Part shown: positions 1-10,859 of the stretch, piece by piece
Layout of the letters: each line of letters begins with the position of its first letter
Numbering within the stretch: position 1 is the first letter of the stretch
Source of the DNA: Dendrobium chrysotoxum
Taxonomy: Eukaryota > Streptophyta > Magnoliopsida > Asparagales > Orchidaceae
Assembly: GCA_019925795.1 (NCBI GenBank)
Contig: CM034300.1
Span: 34,149,591-34,213,590 of the forward strand
DNA: 64,000 bases
Direction: 5' to 3'
Position numbers and translations under genes: made by a program
The notes under the pieces: generated by a model
Databases searched by the model: none
What the model was told of the DNA's origin: nothing
Seen by the model: the letters and a program-made list of their open reading frames with translations, nothing else

Positions 1-656
1 ATAAAGATTGAAATCAAATAAGTGAGTAAACTACTCTACTAACATTACAAATGAACTATTTATAGAAAAATACAAAAAATAGATTTCGGTGTCGTAATGC
101 TTGACATGCTTGCGCCTTGTGCCCATAAAATGAACTAACACTGCAGCACTGAAGGGTTTCCTCCTCTAAGGTACTTGCTGACATGGACCTGCTATTTAAT
201 GAATCGATGCGACACTTTGCTGGCAGATCATGGCTTGGATCATTACAACTATAACATCTTGACATTGCAAGCGGTTGAGCGCTACAATATACACATGGCA
301 CTCACTTAAATTAGTACACAAGAATTTGGTACTGTGGTGTTGTGTAGATAGAAACTCAATTTTATGGTGCTGACTGCTCCAATGTTGCAGCGCTGGTAGT
401 TGGCTGGGCTTCTCAGTGTTGACTCCTTCGATGTTGTGGTACTGTTAAACAGTGACTAGGCACCTCCATGACCATATTTAGGTGCTACGATGGTGTCAAT
501 GATTGCACCATGGTGGTATTATGTCTGACGCCTCTACACTGTACCATATTTAAAAATTTGGCCCATTTGCTATATTTTCCTGCATAAATATAACTAACAT
601 AACACATTTTCAATGAAAAATAAACACATAAAACATAACATTATTTACATTTATCA
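1..656 (-). repeat. Athila-like LTR piece (minus strand), cut by window edge
   Basis: The last about 220 bases (430-656) match 58440-58661 in the same orientation, including the stretch that reads TGATAAATG from 656 on the minus strand; the other copy reads TGATAAGTG. At 58661 that start lies beside a polypurine tract, so 656 is taken as the 5' end of an LTR running left. The interior is rich in imperfect palindromic words of the kind GCACTGTGGTGC. The 81-residue reading frame at 56-301 has no recognisable domain and is treated as chance. The bases right of 656 are not a polypurine tract, so this is a 5' or solo LTR; its other end is outside the window. Confidence 0.5.
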
Positions 657-1410
657 TTTGGGCTTTGATTTAAGATGCAAAATGATAGAACATATTGGTG
701 CCCTGATGCTCCAGATTGACATTGGAGCACTGGGACCATTGCATCATTGGATGGTTCAGCGCAAAGGCATTGAGTCAAGTTATAAAATTATAGACATACT
801 TGCATAGTTGGCCCAAATCAATATATAAGAAACTATTGTTTTACTTAGTAATGATGAAATTGTATAACTGTGTGCTATGTTTTTATAACTTAACTCAATG
901 CCTTGGCGTCAATCCATTAAATGCCGTAGTGGTCACAGTGCCCAAGCGCCAATCGAGAGCACGGGGTGCCAATATGCTCTATCATTTTGCATCCTAAATT
1001 AATGCCCTGGTGTCATACCCTTCAGCACTATAACATCAACAGTACCCTAGTGCTATCATTTTGATTGCCATTATGCCACTCAGTTCGAAAAAATGCACAC
1101 TTAAATTTGTGCCAAGGTATAATCTTCAAGAGTGTCTGAGTACTATTTTGACACCGTAGTGAAAAATTGCTTATAGCACAATAGAGAAGAATCTAGAGTG
1201 GTTTAGTATTAAATCCTTGCACTAATTTAGCCCAACATCAGACTGGAGAGTAGCATTTTGTACCAAGGTGCTAGTTGATTTATTAAGCATTGCGGTGCCA
1301 ATCTTTTAAATTCCATGACACCTTTATCGGTTGAGTACTAAGAATAAATAGTTTTCTTTTCAAATTATTGCAGGCTTGCCATCATTTTTGTGTACAAAAT
1401 AGTAAGAGAG
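657..1410. repeat. Non-coding field of GGTGCC/GGCACC words
   Basis: No domain-bearing ORF. The stretch is peppered with short near-palindromes around GGTGCC, GGCACC, GCACTG and CAGTGC every 30-60 bases (examples near 700, 725, 930, 965, 1005, 1130, 1265, 1300). The same vocabulary recurs in the LTR at 1-656, at 4360-4830 and near 62345, all in Athila-like context. I read it as non-coding Athila-type LTR or UTR sequence. The short frames at 613-807 and 800-997 look accidental. Confidence 0.4.
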
Positions 1411-1430
1411 TAAGAGTTAAGTGTGGAGAG
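1411..1430 (+). other. Polypurine-tract-like sequence
   Basis: A purine-rich run ending AAGTGTGGAGAG is followed at once by TGATCATG. Athila-type elements typically end in a tract like AAGTGTGGGGG followed by an LTR starting TGAT. It fits plus-strand priming at the left edge of the LTR that ends at 2185. The match is by eye and decayed. Confidence 0.4.
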
Positions 1431-2185
1431 TGATCATGCTTAAGGGAAATTAATCGAAGAAGCAATTATTGTTTGTAGTTAATTATAAAAGCTATTCTGG
1501 TGGTATTTTCTCCACTTAAAACTTATTGCAGTATATATTATGAATTCTATTTTGTGTGAAATCATTTATATGGATAGCTAATTCTTTTTTGTTAAGCTTA
1601 TGATTTGAAAGATGTGTGTTTTTTCATGTAGACTCTAGTGCATGTAATGAATTAATATTATTTTCAGTCACTCATGATCTAAATTTAATTCTTTTAATGG
1701 CCATGATTGAATTTAAAATTTAGTGTGATTCATTGCCTTGATGGAGAAATGATGGAATAATTAGGACTTAAAATAAAAAACATTCATACCTAGACATAGG
1801 ATGAATAGGGTTTTGGATTTTAAGGACCTACAACCACTATAGTAAGGTGAGAACTTTACTTACACCCTTACATGCTCAACAGAGATCTTGGGGTGTATAT
1901 ACTCTAATTTACAACATATCATAGAATATTCTTCTTTGGAAAATATTGCATCATTCATCATCGGAAGGTTAAAACATTTTTCTTTAATTTAATTATTATC
2001 TTAATAATAATAGTAGTTTTGTAGAAAACTAGTTTCAACTTGAGTCAGTAGGATAAACTTTGCTATTTGAAGCATACAATGTTAGGGGAATTAATAGGAT
2101 ATAAATTTTCTCTTAGGATTGAGACACTACTCTAAAATTTATTATTTTCTTAACACATGCACTTGTATAGAAAAATGGCCCATCA
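1431..2185 (+). repeat. Athila-like LTR, plus strand
   Basis: From about 1690 to 2185 this aligns with the reverse complement of 6599-7071. Shared blocks include TGATTCATTGCC, AATAATTAGGA, GGTGAGAACTTTACTTACACCC and the terminal CCCATCA. Because 6599 adjoins a good PBS, the end at 2185 is well supported. The start at 1431 rests on the adjacent polypurine-like tract and is less sure. No coding potential is visible. Confidence 0.55.
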
Positions 2186-2203
2186 TAGCACCGTTGTTGT
2201 GGA
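2186..2203 (+). other. Decayed primer-binding site (tRNA-Asp type)
   Basis: Eighteen bases right after the LTR end match the tRNA-Asp-type PBS of Athila elements (TGGCGCCGTTGCCGGGGA) at 13 positions. Four of the five differences are G-to-A or C-to-T. The usual short spacer between LTR and PBS is missing, so the call is tentative. Confidence 0.35.
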
Positions 2204-3010
2204 GCAACCTAGGTCACCCACATGCCTAGGCGGGAATACTCACCAATATACTCCAAATACCAATTATGTTATGTATTTATTTTATATTGTAATGATTTTA
2301 TTTTTGTTCTGTTTTAAAAATAATTCTTAAATATAGATATGAATTACCTTAGTATTGATGTTGAATACCTAATTACTTTGTCCCTTCTAGTAAGCTAAAT
2401 TTGACTTAATTAAGGATTGTTGTAAGGATTTGCCGTGCCATACATAAGGTTTATAAAGAATTTTAAAATCAATATGAATATTACCTTTTTATTGAATTTT
2501 AGTCAAACAATCAAATCTAGTAGTCAAGTGCTTGAAGTGTTATAGAATTTGAATTTAGTAGGAATTATTAACTTGTATGATTTTAATTAGTTGCTATTAG
2601 GATTGTTTTAATTTTAATTTTTTCTCCTTACTTTTTCAATTAAGCTCTTTTGGTGTTATATTTTTCTTATTTTAATCAATCTAATTTGTAGGTTTTATAA
2701 TAGTTGAATGAATATCATGAAATGCAATTAGAAATTAGGAGCAATTAATAGTGCAAGCGTGGGTGAAAATGACTAACAATCACAATAAAGGGTAATACTC
2801 ATAACAAAAGCATTTAACTAAATTAACATAAAATGACTATAAAATGGAAAGTTCACATCATAATAAGATTTAACTAACATCCATATATCCATATTTCAAT
2901 GAGCTATGCTCATTACTATCATAGTTTATCACATGCTACCATAAGAATATAAGTTCATCCTAACAAAATAAAAACAACAAAAAAAGAAGTAAAAGAGACT
3001 ATAATAAATA
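2204..3010. other. A+T-rich non-coding stretch
   Basis: About 800 bases with no ORF, tandem repeat or domain that I can see. Its position after a PBS suggests the leader of a plus-strand Athila element. Somewhere before 3020 it gives way to minus-strand coding debris; I cannot place that junction. Confidence 0.3.
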
Positions 3011-3019
3011 ACAAAAGAA

Positions 3020-4250
3020 AAATAATAAATCACTCCTCCTCCACCTCCTCATCATCAACATCAATACTACCTGCTGTTGTCACTGCTATTGCTGCCGGTG
3101 GAGATGGTAGTGGGGGCTCCTGCCGAGCATAGGGATCATTTTAGGGGGCTACCAAGAAGAAGTGTTTATTAGGGTTCTCTAATAGAGGACTACTCCTGAA
3201 CATCCCAACCATTGTTTCATTGAATTGTGAAGCATATGTGCACTGACGTTGCTATATGTCCAACACATGGTCAATATTGTGCATTATTCTTTGCTTCCAC
3301 TGTAAGTTTTCATCAAATTAAGTTTACATTTTGGCTATCTGATTCCTAAGATCAACTACTTGATCTCCCAAAGTCCTAGAGACATGAGTTGTAGGCTGAC
3401 TAGATTGACTAGGCTTATTGGGATGATTGGGTCCTTCTCCCTCCTCTCAGGTGCTCATTTTATTTTATTTTTTATTTTTGATTGAGTGAGAGTAGAAATG
3501 GAGAAGAGCTACTCCTCCCCAAGGTTACTTAGAAAACTCGTAGTAATACATAAAGAATAAATCAAAGAGGGATGCCCTAGTTCTATGAAAGTGGAACCTA
3601 TAATCTTGTACACTAAAAAGAGTGGCTAAGGTTTTTTGCATCTATGGAGTGGCCCACCTGAATAGCATTATTTAAAATGGTAGGGTCTTGAGTCACCTCA
3701 CTAATTTTGGCACTTAGAAAAAGATGAGCAGAAATGAAGTAGTGCCAAGCCTTAAAAATTTGGGTCAATGTAGATATAGGAATTTTAATTATTTTACCCC
3801 CTCTCTCCTTCCAAATAGCCCCACTATTTAGCCTAGTAAAAATTCTAAGAATCTCCTAAGGGTCAAGAGGAGAATGGATAAAAGTGGCGTACACATCAAA
3901 CATGAAGTCATGGGTTTGTAGATTTTATTAATACTCACAGGGTTAAAGGGAACCCACTTTCCCCTAATAAAATAACTGTTAATTTGGACCTCTTTTGTGT
4001 TAGTAAAGAATTCCCTAATAATAGCTATAAGATATGCAATGGGTTCCTCACAAAAAGACTCCCAACCCCTTTATATAATAGCATAAGCGATGCCCTATGG
4101 ACTCAAGAAGCCCCTCTTAGTAATTAACTACTTTTGCATGATAGAATTTGTGTACCTTTGCTCTACCTATGTAGAGATAAATCAAAATTGTTTCATAAGA
4201 GGATGAGGCATGCTTCTTACCAATATGCACGCTTGGATCCATTTGAGGAA
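3020..4250 (-). pseudogene. Env-like / plant transposon ORF remnant (Athila)
   Basis: On the minus strand a segment near 3900-4060 reads WESFCEEPIAYLIAIIREFF followed after about 15 residues by RGKWVPFNP and INKIY. This is the pattern of the putative plant transposon protein domain found in the third ORF of Athila-type and some Sirevirus elements. Toward 3020 the frame continues into a proline-rich and acidic tail (short PPLPSPP and DDEEVEEE stretches), as env-like proteins often do. Several stops and frame changes break it. It lies downstream, in minus-strand order, of the gag at 5010-6430, and pol is absent between them. The domain call is firm enough to report; 'env-like' is a positional label, with no evidence of a working envelope. 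Confidence 0.5.
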
Positions 4251-4259
4251 TAAGGATGA

Positions 4260-5009
4260 TTGAGACTAAAACATAAGAGTAAAAGCAAGAAAACTACTAA
4301 AAAACTTATGAGTGAAGTTTAAAAATTAAAAAGTTTTAGTCAAAATGACTTATATAAAAAATAGAGCACTATGGTGCAACGAAGTGAGGCACTGCGGTGC
4401 TAGATAATATAAAATAGCAAGTTGGTGAAATTAGGTATAGGTGTCGCTACGTTACATGTTAGATGACATTGTAGTGATAGCATTGGAACTCAAAATGCCA
4501 AGCATTTTAACTAAGCAACCATAATGGCGGTTGACAAGTACTAGCACTATGGTGCTGAGAAAAGACTACCACCAAGGCAGTCTACATAATATTGTGATGG
4601 AATTGATTGGAACCATGGATTTGAAGGTAGCATCATAACACTTAATTAAATATTATAATTTCTTGCACACCTCAGTGCATCTGTGCTTGGGTTTAGTGAT
4701 GCAACACCTAGGTAAGCCAATTTAGTGCCATTATGATTAGCATATTGGCTCAAAGGCACTAATACACAAGGCACTGCAGCATTATAAAACTCAATGCTAT
4801 GGTACCAATTTAATTATATAAATTTAACATTCTAATCATGCTCAATCATGCATCAACCCATACATAAGCACATAATAATTATGTAACAATAAGTTTTTCC
4901 ATTGTCGACAAGAAATTTAGCACAAACATAAAACTTTAATAATACAAAATTGGGTTATCTTCCAAGCATCGCTAAGTTTTATGTCTTCATCCAGACTATG
5001 CTAAGATTT
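4260..5009 (-). repeat. Athila spacer with GGTGC words
   Basis: Non-coding. 4360-4830 again carries GCACTATGGTGC and GGCACTGCGGTGC words. About 4950-5010 resembles the segment at 62440-62580 (words like GCTAAGTTT and GTCTTCA), which in both places lies next to the C-terminal side of a minus-strand gag. Pol should sit here in an intact element and is missing. Confidence 0.35.
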
Positions 5010-6430
5010 TTTATTTAGGATGGACTAGATCTATAACACCTCTCAGATTATTTATTCCTTAATCCTTACCTTTTCCCTTGGGGCTAATTTCAGTGGTACT
5101 ATGCAAGGTATCTTGAAGTTTGCTATTAACTGAACTAGCTAGTTGCCCTAGTTGAGTTTTTAAATTCTGAATGACAGTAGCTTAATTTTGTAATCGATTC
5201 CCTAACTGAAGAAGTAAATCCTCCAAATATTTCCTCTTATCCTTAAATTAATTATTATTATTAAAGCTTAGGGGATAAGAAGGTTTAGAGTTTCCTAAAT
5301 ATTGTTGAGGGTTGCTCATGATCCTACAAGGTTGGGTTGATTAGCATTCCATTGATTTCTTCCATTATTATTATTATTTTAACTAATTGGGTGGTTCCTC
5401 TAACCTTGATTATAAGTATTAAAATTGGGGTTATTTTTTCTCCCAATAACATTTATAATTTTTCTCCTTTAGATATTAAGATTACTAGAGGGACTAAATA
5501 TATTTTAATCAAAAGGCATGAGTAATCTTGACACCGGACTAACTTCAAAATTTTTCAATTTTATAGATATGGCCACCACTTGGGCAATCAAAATATAGAC
5601 ACTGGTTATCTTCCTAGGATTCACCCTATTTGAAGTCCATTGGATGTTGTTTGTTGGCATCTCCTTGATTAAGGAATAAGCCTCATTAAAGCCTTTAACA
5701 CCAAATACCCTCCAGTTGCCACATCAATGATAGATCTAAGGGAAACTACTAGTCCATTATAAAATATTTGGATGATCAACTAATCAAGCTAAGCCTGATG
5801 AGGGAATTTCCAAAGGCATCTCCTCAAATCTTTTCCAATTTTCATAAATTGACTCTCCATAATTGGGTAAATGAAGTGATATTATTCCCAAGGTTAGCTG
5901 TCTTCAAAGAAGGGAAATACTTAGCTAGGAATTTGTGAGAAAGATCATTCCAAGTGGTTATAGATCCTGGGGGTAAGGAATTCAACCACATCTTTGCCTT
6001 ATCTCATTGAGAAAAGGGAAACAAACTATGTCTTATAGTGTCACGAAAGGCTCAATTATACTTGATTGTTGCATAATCTCTAAAAAATTAGCTATATGTA
6101 AATCGGTATCCTCAATAGGAGTTTCTCAAAACTTTAAGTTTTGAAGCATTTATATAATCACAGGTTTCAATTCAAAATTGTTGGCATGAATGGTTGGTCT
6201 ATGGATGTTATCGTGAATGCCTTCTACTAAAGGGTTGGCATACTCCCTTAGTGGTCTAGGTTGGTACTGATCCTAATTTGGTTCATCCATCTCTAAAGCA
6301 TAAGCCTTTTGAGATTTTTCTAATTTTTATAATGGTCATCTGTATTTCTAAGTCAAATAATAGGGTTCCATTACTGAATCTACTATGCATGCACAATCAC
6401 AAGATAGAAATGCAAAGCCAAAAATAAATT
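5010..6430 (-). pseudogene. gag: Decayed Athila gag
   Basis: The minus strand at about 5660-5790 reads a segment with IFYNGLV, SLRSIIDVATGG and ALMRLI. This is the classic Ty3/gypsy gag stretch (FYNGL...ID.A.GG) of Athila elements, and a parallel copy lies at 63240-63360. No frame stays open; stops and shifts occur throughout. Gag would form the particle that packages element RNA. Its 5' side lies beside the PBS at 6575-6592, so leader, PBS and gag keep their normal order. The short frame at 5337-5525 on the other strand is a shadow. Confidence 0.6.
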
Positions 6431-6574
6431 CACATAACTTTTGAAACACTCAATAGATGCACAAAATAAATAATAACCTTCATAATAAAACTAGATATTA
6501 GCAAAAATAAAAGAAGGATTAAAGATGCTACTTTTTTGAACAATATAGAGAAATAAGTAATATTTGAAAAACTA

Positions 6575-6592
6575 TCCTTGGCAATGATGCCA
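6575..6592 (-). other. Primer-binding site, tRNA-Asp type (minus strand)
   Basis: Read on the minus strand: TGGCATCATTGCCAAGGA, against the Athila PBS TGGCGCCGTTGCCGGGGA. All four differences are transitions. The usual AGTTTT spacer separates it from the LTR end CCCATCA at 6599. This would be where tRNA primes minus-strand DNA synthesis. Confidence 0.65.
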
Positions 6593-6598
6593 AAAACT

Positions 6599-7071
6599 TG
6601 ATGGGGTGATCTTCTATGTAAGTGCACATGTCAATCAAGTAATAAAGTTTATGGTAGAGTAACGATCTCACAAGGAAAATTTTATCCTATGAAGACACTT
6701 AATCCGGTCTACTCCAAAAACCAAAGTTTATCTAACTAAATCATGTTGAAGTAAACTTTCTACAAAACTGCTATAATTGCTAAAATTATAAATTAATTCA
6801 AGAAAAATATTCTAAACTTATAATGATGAATGATACAATGTTCCCTAAATAGGCTCTTCTAAGATATTCGGAGCATATGCACCCTTAGATCTCTATCGAG
6901 CTTATAAGGGTGTAAGTAAAGTTCTCACCTTACTACAATGATTTTATCTCCTTAAACTCCAAAATACTATTCATCCTATATTTAAGTGTGAAACTTTTTT
7001 ATTTCATTCCTCCTAATTATTACATCATTCCTCCATCGAGGCAATGAATCAAACTAAGTTTTAAATTTAAA
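6599..7071 (-). repeat. Truncated 5' LTR of minus-strand Athila element
   Basis: The LTR ends at 6599 next to the PBS and runs right until the Sirevirus 3' end begins near 7072-7082. It is the inverted partner of 1690-2185. Its 5' portion is missing. The short frame at 6430-6627 crosses the PBS and is not a gene. Confidence 0.6.
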
Positions 7072-7098
7072 TATTGCCATCATAAAAAAAGGGGAGAT
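7072..7098 (+). other. Sirevirus 3' end with polypurine tract
   Basis: TTGCCATCATAAAAAAAGGGGAGAT matches the 3' end of the complete Sirevirus (25839-25862), ending in the polypurine tract that primes plus-strand synthesis. The rest of the internal region is absent, so only the last bases of the parent element survive upstream of the LTR. Confidence 0.65.
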
Positions 7099-8710
7099 TA
7101 TTGTAACTTGGGCTGCGGAGTTTATGTTTTTGATGATAATAAATATTATTGAGTGCATATTTATGCCTTATAGTATTTGTAATGCATATTTATTTTTGTG
7201 TGTACTAATATTTCAGGAACACCATGCACCATTTAATGAAGATTCAGGGCTCAAGATTGGGCAGATAGGGTATGCTAAAAGAGTTTATAATTTTCATTTA
7301 TTTATTTATTTTTTGATTTCTTGAGTCAAGTCCTATAAGGATGTATGCTCGACTAGTGATCGTGCACACACACACTTTGGGAAGTGAAATAATAAGAAAT
7401 TTAGGAGTGTAGTTTTCTGAATTAATCATACTCTATAATCCATATCGTACCATATGATCAACTATTCAGAAAATTATTAAAATGGCTAATTGTGATAATT
7501 AAATCCATTTAAACTAATCATACTGTACAATTTAGATCGTATACAATGATTAGTTGAAATTAAGATCTTAGCCGCCAATCCTAATTTAGGCGTTATTTTG
7601 AAATGCATATTATGTACTAATTGTATTATATGATATGTATTATACTATATGATATAAGTAAATCTTACTTAAATTAATCCTATAATTAAGGAATAATTTT
7701 GGATTAATTGTTCTAGTCAGATCGTATAGGACAATTGGACTCAATCATACTGTACATCCCAATCTTTGCAAAGGATGATATTTTATCTTCGCCAATCGAG
7801 ATGATAATCCAAGTTATTTGATTTAATCATACTGGATGATCAGCATAATTTATTTAATTGATTATACAACATCTTATTCTTCATACAATACTAACATGAT
7901 TATTTGAACTAATCATACCGTACGATCTAGGATCATACTATACGATCAAAGTTGAGTGGATTAAGTTTTTAGAGTTTCTTGAAGCTCTTTGTTTAAGCTT
8001 TCTCATAGGACATTGTAATAGTCTTTGGGTATTCGTTGACTGTTTTCCTCTGAAGAAAGTTAGAAGAGACAGCCTAGAACTTGGGAGACAAAGGGTGGAG
8101 TTTGTGAGAGAGGGAGAAGATCCTTGTGTATTTCAAAGGAGTGTGAGATAGAGTTCTATATGGTTGCTCCTGCAAACTTGCACCTGTGTTCCTCCATGTG
8201 TCAAGGTTTTTCTTGAGGGAAGCTTTAAGAAGAAGACCTCTTTGGTGTTAAAGAACCTAGCTACTCCACCGCATTGGGGAAGGTAAAAGTGATTTGAGGT
8301 TCTCTTCCTTCACCAGGATGGTGAAAAAAGATTCGATGTTCTCTGCCTTCACAATGAGGGTGAAAAAGTATTTGAGGTTCTCTGCCTCACCAGGAGGATG
8401 AAAAAGATTATGGTCCTCTGCTGCACTGGGTAGGTGGAAGAGATTTTGTATGGGCTTCTCTTCCTAGCTATGGGGGCTAAGGGAGAGTCACTAAAGGTTT
8501 AGTGCAATACTCGAAGAGGAGGACTCTGGGGAGTGGACGTAGGTCATGGTTTGACTAAACTACTAGAAAATTTTGGTGTGTTCATTCTAATTTTTAATTT
8601 TTTGCACTTTACCTTTCTACATTTTATTTATGTAATAGTTGCTTGGTGAAAATTAATAATTAATGCTTTATTGTGTTGATTAAACTATCATCATCATTAT
8701 TGTAACTTTA
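7099..8710 (+). repeat. Sirevirus-like 3' LTR, 3'-truncated
   Basis: It starts directly after a polypurine tract and shares landmarks with the LTRs at 15790, 25863 and 59648: a TTTTGATGAT block near the start, a CACACACACA run (7367), a cluster of ATCATACTGTACAAT-type near-palindromes (7425-7950), three or four imperfect copies of a GGTTCTCTGCC minisatellite (8295-8430) and the conserved GGGGAGTGGACGTAGGTCA block at 8539. The C-rich terminal block of the other LTRs is absent, so it is cut at about 8710, where Tat-derived sequence begins. ORFs inside it (for example 7124-7324) are chance. Confidence 0.7.
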
Positions 8711-9904
8711 GATAAGTGTAGTAGTTTTCCCATTAAGTGACAATATTACTTTTATATTGGTGTGCCTAGGGATAGTTCACTTATGCTTAACATCCTTTAT
8801 TGAACTTTTACCTTCCAAGGTCGAAATCATAAGATTTCATGTTCAGTGGCATATGTTATAAATATTTAAAGGTTTTGTAGCCAATGGAAATACTTTGAGT
8901 TTTAGGAGTTAAAGATCAATAAATGACTTCAAACTGAGGTGGTTGACCCTAGGGGCATGCCTAATCAATATCCAAGTGATAGATCGAAAATCCAAGGTTA
9001 TTTGGTTAGGCTTTAAGTTAATAAAAGTTTCTAAAAAAATATGTTATGGACCAATAAGTTTTGGGGTTGGTTCTGACACTAGATTTTAGAGTTTTGAATT
9101 AATTAAAGGGTTTAGTCACTAGATTGGATTTATATTTGACTTAGATAATGAATTGGGAGAATTTAAGGTTTAAAATGCTCAGATCATTGACAATCAATAC
9201 TGATCATTAGTGATTGAATAGGTGATCAACTGACTATTCCTATAGACTATTAATTGGTGGATTTAGGGATTGATTTTGATTTAAGTTTTAATGAATGAAG
9301 GTTAATGATTGGAGGGAATTTAGCTTTGTAATGATCATATTACTGATAATCAAGGGTGATTATCAAGTGGGAGATAAGATAATCAAATGTCAATGAAGTG
9401 TGATTGTCAAGTTATGGTTTTAAGTGTTAATGATGAAATCACCATGCCAAAACACAGTGATGAGTTTGTTTTAGATTTTAAAATGATATAGGCTATAGAT
9501 TAATGCTTAATATAGAGGGTATTGACTTCATCTAAGATTGGGTCAACAAATGTATCCCCAATAAGTGTGATGATTTTAAAAGTAAATCACATGTGTTGGC
9601 ATTGAACAAAGTGATCAACTGAGTCCAAATGATTATTTGGCATTTAGATTTTACTTTAAATAGATTTATGCTTGACTAGGATCGCATCTCCTAGACAAGT
9701 GGATGGAAATTTGGATGGGATAGTAGCTCCCAAAAAGATGGATTTGATAAGAATTAAAATTCTTCTTTCTAATCTAAGGGAATGAATGAAAACACAAAAG
9801 GAATCAAACTTATATCAATAGATTATAAGGCATTTTTGAGGAAAGGGAAAATCTTCAAGGAAATTTACACCTAGACTTGGAAGATTTGGATTTAAGATTT
9901 AGTT
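8711..9904 (-). other. Tat 3' UTR remainder, no coding signal
   Basis: No ORF with a domain. The region lies downstream, in minus-strand order, of the Tat integrase and its tandem repeats and is probably the rest of the 3' UTR. I see no LTR between here and the Sirevirus junction; the element's 3' LTR seems lost. 9180-9420 contains recurrent GATCATT/TGATTATCA words without clear periodicity. Confidence 0.3.
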
Positions 9905-10460
9905 AGGATGGTGACACAAGGGGCTTTCTCCACCACTAACAAATGATTATATGAAAAGAAAGCCTTTATCATAGACTTACATCCAAACATAGAGGATTGA
10001 ATTTAGATTTAAACTAGGATGGTGCCACAAGGGGCTTACTCCACCACTAGCAGATGATTATGACGAAATGAAGCCTTTATCATTGACTTATACCCAACCA
10101 CAAATGATCAAATTTTGATTTAAACTAAGATGGTGCTATGAGAGGCTTGTTCCACCACTAGCAGATGATCATATGAAAAGGAAGCCTTTATCATAGACTT
10201 ACAACCAACCATAGAGGATCAAATTTAGATTTAAACTAGGATGGTGCCACGAGGGGCTTTATTTACCACTAGCAGATGATCTTATAGAAAGGAAGCCTTT
10301 ATCATGGACTTATACCCAACCTCAAAGGACCATATGATCATAAGGAAAGGAATCCTTTATTATTAACTTATACCCAACCATAGAGGATCAAATATTTATT
10401 TAAACTAGGATGGTGCCACAAGGGGCTTGCTCCACCACTAGTCGATTTTAATGAAGTATA
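9905..10460 (-). repeat. 111-bp tandem repeat in Tat 3' UTR
   Basis: The marker AGGATGGTGCCACAAGGGGC recurs with variation at 9905, 10016, 10127, 10238 and 10407. The first three spacings are exactly 111 bases; the last is 169, caused by a partial internal duplication of the part reading GGAAGCCTTTATCATAGACTT. Tat-lineage elements are known for hypervariable tandem repeats between integrase and 3' LTR. A related but rearranged family sits at 55532-57320, also next to a Tat integrase. Confidence 0.85.
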
Positions 10461-10859
10461 TAGGATGCCATATAAATGAGCTCATACCTTATAACTTATT
10501 TAGATGAAGATGCAAATCAAACAAGTGGAAACTCCTAAATGTGAGGATTTAGATGGTCAAACCATCATAACCTTGAAAGAAAGGATACCATAAAGGATTT
10601 TACACTATTTCTTTATAGATATAGTTTAATGATATTTGGGGAATTTTAAACTCATAAGCCTTAGTATAAACATCAGACCCAATCTTATCCTCTTGACCTA
10701 GTTTCTTTCAAATAATTAGTATATTTAAGTAATATACAAAAATAATTATAAGAAATATTTTATTTATTATAATATGTCTCCTTTAACACTATCCACCATA
10801 ATAATGTTTGAGATATTGCCCATTTATAGGTAATATTGAAAAATTTCCTTTACAATGAT

